Shown here piece by piece: positions 8,215-9,976 of a stretch of 9,976 bases of DNA. A model generated the notes under the pieces. It ran no database searches. It saw only the letters and a program-made list of their open reading frames with translations, and was not told the DNA's origin. Every line of letters starts with the position of its first letter. The first letter of the stretch is position 1. Source of the stretch: CAYRFF01 sp964423575 (GTDB taxonomy: Bacteria; Bacteroidota; Bacteroidia; Chitinophagales; Saprospiraceae). The stretch lies in assembly GCA_964423575.1 (NCBI GenBank), contig CAYRFF010000073.1:1-9976 (forward strand). Direction: 5' to 3'. Both the position numbers and the translations under genes were made by a program.

Positions 8215-8670
8215 ATGAATGAACTAGTAAGTAAAGAAGATCTGTTAAGATATCAGCTAATCTCCGGTGCAATAATGCTGGGAATAATAACCTTTGCCTT
8301 GGTGAGCTATTTTATCAGCCCTATATCTGAATTGGATAATCAGGTTAAAAAGATTCTGAGTTTTGCAGTCCCTTTAATAGTTATTGCAGGTTATTTTATT
8401 GCAAAAAGGATTCATGAGGCTAAGCTGGAAAAGATTAAATCCAGTCCGGAAGAATCAAGACACGCAGAATACCTCGTGGCTATGATTTTCTATCTGGCTT
8501 TACTTGAGTTTACCGCCATTATAGCTTGTGTTGCGACAATGCTTACAGGTGATACAATTTATTTATGGCTAGTAGCAATTATTCTATTTGCAATGCTTAT
8601 TAAATTTCCGACTAAGGATCGCATAATGGATATAATGAGAAAGCGTGGCCTATATAATTATAAAATGTAG
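8215..8670 (+). CDS. Four-helix membrane protein of unknown function
   Basis: A protein of 151 residues with four hydrophobic segments, at about 14-34, 47-65, 86-109 and 114-130, arranged as two hairpins separated by a charged cytosolic-looking stretch (AKRIHEAKLEKIKSSPEESRH, about 63-83). The third and fourth segments carry YLALLEFTAI and LIKFPTKDRIMDIM. From memory this resembles small Bacteroidota proteins that have an ALLEGPA-like helix and an (R/F)PTK end, all of unknown function. No catalytic or metal-binding motif is visible. The start is the ATG at 8215; an overlapping ATG at 8219 is out of frame. It ends 36 bases before the pterin dehydratase gene and is probably co-transcribed with it. 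Confidence 0.85.
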   Translation: MNELVSKEDLLRYQLISGAIMLGIITFALVSYFISPISELDNQVKKILSFAVPLIVIAGYFIAKRIHEAKLEKIKSSPEESRHAEYLVAMIFYLALLEFTAIIACVATMLTGDTIYLWLVAIILFAMLIKFPTKDRIMDIMRKRGLYNYKM

Positions 8671-8706
8671 CGATACAGAAAGAACATTAGCGAAAGCATA
8701 AATAAT

Positions 8707-8952
8707 ATGTGGAAAGAAAAAGATAATAGTCTTGTATGTGAACTCGAGTTCAGAAATTTTACAGAGGCCTTCAGCTTTATGACTGCAGTGGCGATTGAAG
8801 CCGAAAAAATGGATCACCATCCTCAGTGGGCAAATGTATATAACCGGGTAAAAATAAGGCTAACGACACACGAGGAGAACAATACTATTACGGAACTCGA
8901 TAGAAGGCTTGCAGAAAAAATAGAGAAGATTTATACTCAGAGCTTTTCTTAA
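8707..8952 (+). CDS. phhB: Pterin-4a-carbinolamine dehydratase
   Basis: Dehydrates 4a-hydroxytetrahydropterin to quinonoid dihydropterin, recycling the pterin cofactor after aromatic amino-acid hydroxylation; cytosolic. The protein has 81 residues, near the short end of the family, and the start MWKEKDN fits the compact form I recall from Bacteroidota. The active-site signature is clear: EKMDHHPQWANVYNRVKI at about 33-50 (His37, His38, Pro39, Trp41), LTTH with His55, and TELDRRLAEKI at 62-72 with Asp65. The loop after His55 reads EENNTIT, where many homologues have a Gly-Gly turn; this may be harmless. No phenylalanine hydroxylase is in the window, so its pterin substrate source is unknown. 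The gene probably shares a transcript with the four-helix membrane protein upstream. Confidence 0.93.
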   Translation: MWKEKDNSLVCELEFRNFTEAFSFMTAVAIEAEKMDHHPQWANVYNRVKIRLTTHEENNTITELDRRLAEKIEKIYTQSFS

Positions 8953-9166
8953 ACTCCCTTGATCTAAACATCCTAAGCATTTTATTCACTCTGTTATTCT
9001 TAATAGTTTTAACAGTTTGACTCAATCCTTTATCCTTTTTAATACTTGTCTCCGGATCTTATGACAAGTTTAACGCTTCAACATTTTTCCTTAACAAAAC
9101 GAAAAGGATTTATCCGGTAAGTTTACTCATAGAAACATATTTAGTAATCTTTTAAAACCTTTTGTC
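8953..9166 (+). other. Intergenic region upstream of the beta-barrel gene
   Basis: 214 AT-rich bases. TTTG at 9016-9019 followed 23 bases later by TACTTG (9043-9048) is a partial match to the Bacteroidota promoter pattern and is the best candidate here, but it is weak. CCGGAT (9052-9057) and ATCCGG (9112-9117) form a distant inverted pair, and CCTT with AAGG around 9089-9107 could form a small hairpin. None is strong enough to call a terminator or a regulator site. Confidence 0.25.
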
Positions 9167-9739
9167 ATGAAAGCAATGAAAAAAATCCAATTGATCTTGT
9201 TAGCACTCCCTTTGTTGTTCGTCTGTGTACTTTCAGCTTCTGCACAAAGGGGAGTCCCGGAATTTACCGGTAATCACAAAAATATTTACGTAGAATTTAA
9301 TGGAAGTCACCTCGGCACAGGAGTAAACTTTGATATGCGATTCCTACCTGGCCGTATGGATGGTCTGGGATTCAGAGCCGGTATAGGCGCGACTTCCGGT
9401 AAAGCAAAATTTGACGGCGTCAGACTCAATCGCGAAGTCATTTCACTACCTGTAGAAATAAACCATCTAATAGGTAAAAAGAGAACTTCACTGGTTACAG
9501 GAATCGGTATTCTGCCTGTATATAATCTAAAAGGCGCAGGCGATGAAGTTAATGTCGCTTCAATTCTTCCTGCAGAAAGCGGCTTCGGCCTGGCAGGTGG
9601 ATTTATGAATCTCGGAATACGCCATCAACCTAAGAAAAACGGTCTTATGTTTCAGGTCAACTGGAATCCTATGGTAACCGGAACAGGAGATCTGAATATG
9701 GGAAGATTCAGTTTTGGAATAGGAATAGGCTTTAAGTAG
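9167..9739 (+). CDS. Small predicted outer-membrane beta-barrel protein
   Basis: A protein of 190 residues with a signal peptide: basic MKAMKK, hydrophobic core at about 8-22, and likely cleavage after SASA at residue 26 (before QRG). Cys20 lies inside the hydrophobic core but is preceded by LFV, which does not fit a lipobox. The mature part is rich in Gly and in alternating polar and hydrophobic strands: NIYVEFNGSHLG, GVNFDMRFL, GLGFRAGIGAT, VISLPVEINHLIG, SLVTGIGILPVYN, GFGLAGGFMNLGIRHQPKKNG, MFQVNWNPMV and FSFGIGIGFK. The strand-rich end closing in an aromatic residue plus Lys fits an eight-strand-type barrel of the outer membrane. Similar GLGFR...GYRYQPKKGG proteins are common in Bacteroidota, with no assigned function. 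ATG 9176 (Met4) is an equally possible start. The gap upstream (8953-9166) suggests its own promoter. Confidence 0.85.
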   Translation: MKAMKKIQLILLALPLLFVCVLSASAQRGVPEFTGNHKNIYVEFNGSHLGTGVNFDMRFLPGRMDGLGFRAGIGATSGKAKFDGVRLNREVISLPVEINHLIGKKRTSLVTGIGILPVYNLKGAGDEVNVASILPAESGFGLAGGFMNLGIRHQPKKNGLMFQVNWNPMVTGTGDLNMGRFSFGIGIGFK

Positions 9740-9821
9740 CGCAGTGACCCATCGACAAGCTCAGGACGGCGTATGTTGACAAGTGTCAGTATTCTTAATT
9801 TACTGATGATTTATAAACTCG
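9740..9821. other. 3' untranslated stretch with a possible dispersed-repeat fragment
   Basis: Between the beta-barrel stop and the terminator. It contains TCGACAAGCTCAGG (9752-9765), which from memory resembles the core of an inverted repeat often seen between genes in Bacteroidota and other bacteria. A short inverted pair, TGACA-AG-TGTCA, follows near 9777-9788. No gene is visible. Confidence 0.3.
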
Positions 9822-9855
9822 ACCTCTCGGATTATCATAGTCCGGGAGGTTTTTT
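9822..9855 (+). terminator. Rho-independent terminator
   Basis: A stem of ten pairs, ACCTCTCGGA (9822-9831) with TCCGGGAGGT (9841-9850), contains a single T-G wobble and closes a nine-base loop (TTATCATAG). It is followed directly by a run of six T from 9850. The orientation fits transcripts coming from the beta-barrel gene, whose stop lies 82 bases upstream. On the minus strand there is no T-run after the stem, so it is one-directional. Confidence 0.85.
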
Positions 9856-9880
9856 ATTTGTCGTGATTGGACTGTCTGTA

Positions 9881-9976
9881 GTGGTTATTGAGCGGAATAA
9901 TATCTAGCTAATGTGTAGGGACGCACGGTGGTTATTGAGCGGAACGATATCTAGCTAATGTGTAGGGACGCACGGC
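9881..9976. repeat. Two tandem 47-base direct repeats reaching the window edge
   Basis: Copy 1 (9881-9927) and copy 2 (9928-9974) are identical at 45 of 47 bases; they differ only at two adjacent positions, TA in copy 1 and CG in copy 2 (GCGGAATAA versus GCGGAACGA). Each begins GTGGTTATTGAGCGGAA and ends TGTAGGGACGCACG. The copies touch with no spacer, and the two bases after copy 2 (GC) differ from the next expected GT, so the array may end or change there. No open frame of note crosses it. Function unknown; it looks like an intergenic repeat family. Confidence 0.9.

Noticed and set aside
9052..9117. Inverted pair CCGGAT / ATCCGG as a terminator or operator
   Set aside because: The arms are only six bases and 54 bases apart, with no T-run after the second arm.
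9167..9250. Lipoprotein signal in the beta-barrel protein
   Set aside because: Cys20 is preceded by LFV rather than a small residue at -1, and a normal cleavage site SASA-Q follows.
9881..9976. CRISPR array
   Set aside because: The two 47-base copies abut with no spacer between them, and no cas gene is near.

Overview
The window is chromosomal DNA from a member of the Bacteroidota. Three things suggest this: a very large secreted protein ending in a type B C-terminal sorting domain of the type IX secretion system (T9SS), a SprB-like repeat in the same protein, and the almost complete lack of Shine-Dalgarno sites before the genes. The wording of the sorting domain and of the Cys-rich Ig-like modules recalls Saprospiria-type genomes, but that finer placement is a guess from memory of similar proteins.

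Layout. From about 7844 down to the left edge all genes run leftwards (minus strand): deoC (deoxyribose-phosphate aldolase), deoD (purine-nucleoside phosphorylase), lysC (aspartate kinase), a giant multi-domain T9SS surface protein of about 1509 residues, and a small multi-pass membrane protein cut off by the window edge. The first four are separated by only 19, 42 and 45 bases and look like one transcription unit. A gap of 370 bases (7845-8214) separates this block from three rightward genes: a four-helix membrane protein of unknown function, a pterin-4a-carbinolamine dehydratase, and, after a further gap of 214 bases, a small predicted outer-membrane beta-barrel. A clear Rho-independent terminator lies at 9822-9855. 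The right edge holds two near-identical 47-base direct repeats that run to the end of the window.

Function. DeoD and DeoC are two steps of deoxyribonucleoside salvage. DeoD releases deoxyribose-1-phosphate. After conversion by a phosphopentomutase not present here, DeoC splits deoxyribose-5-phosphate into acetaldehyde and glyceraldehyde-3-phosphate. LysC starts the aspartate family of amino acids. The giant protein is probably an exported adhesin or cell-surface fibre. It has a lectin-like N-terminal module, eleven tandem Ig-like modules with an invariant Cys-Trp-Cys pattern, a SprB-like repeat and the T9SS signal.

Most unusual points. The giant gene has no ATG available: its frame is open right back to the lysC stop codon, so it must start at TTG. 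The best candidate is the TTG at 5092, which has an AAGGA eight bases upstream. The other point of interest is the 47-base tandem repeat at the right edge. I see no new defence system, CRISPR array, transposase, tRNA or rRNA in the window. Most of it is ordinary core metabolism plus one large accessory surface protein.
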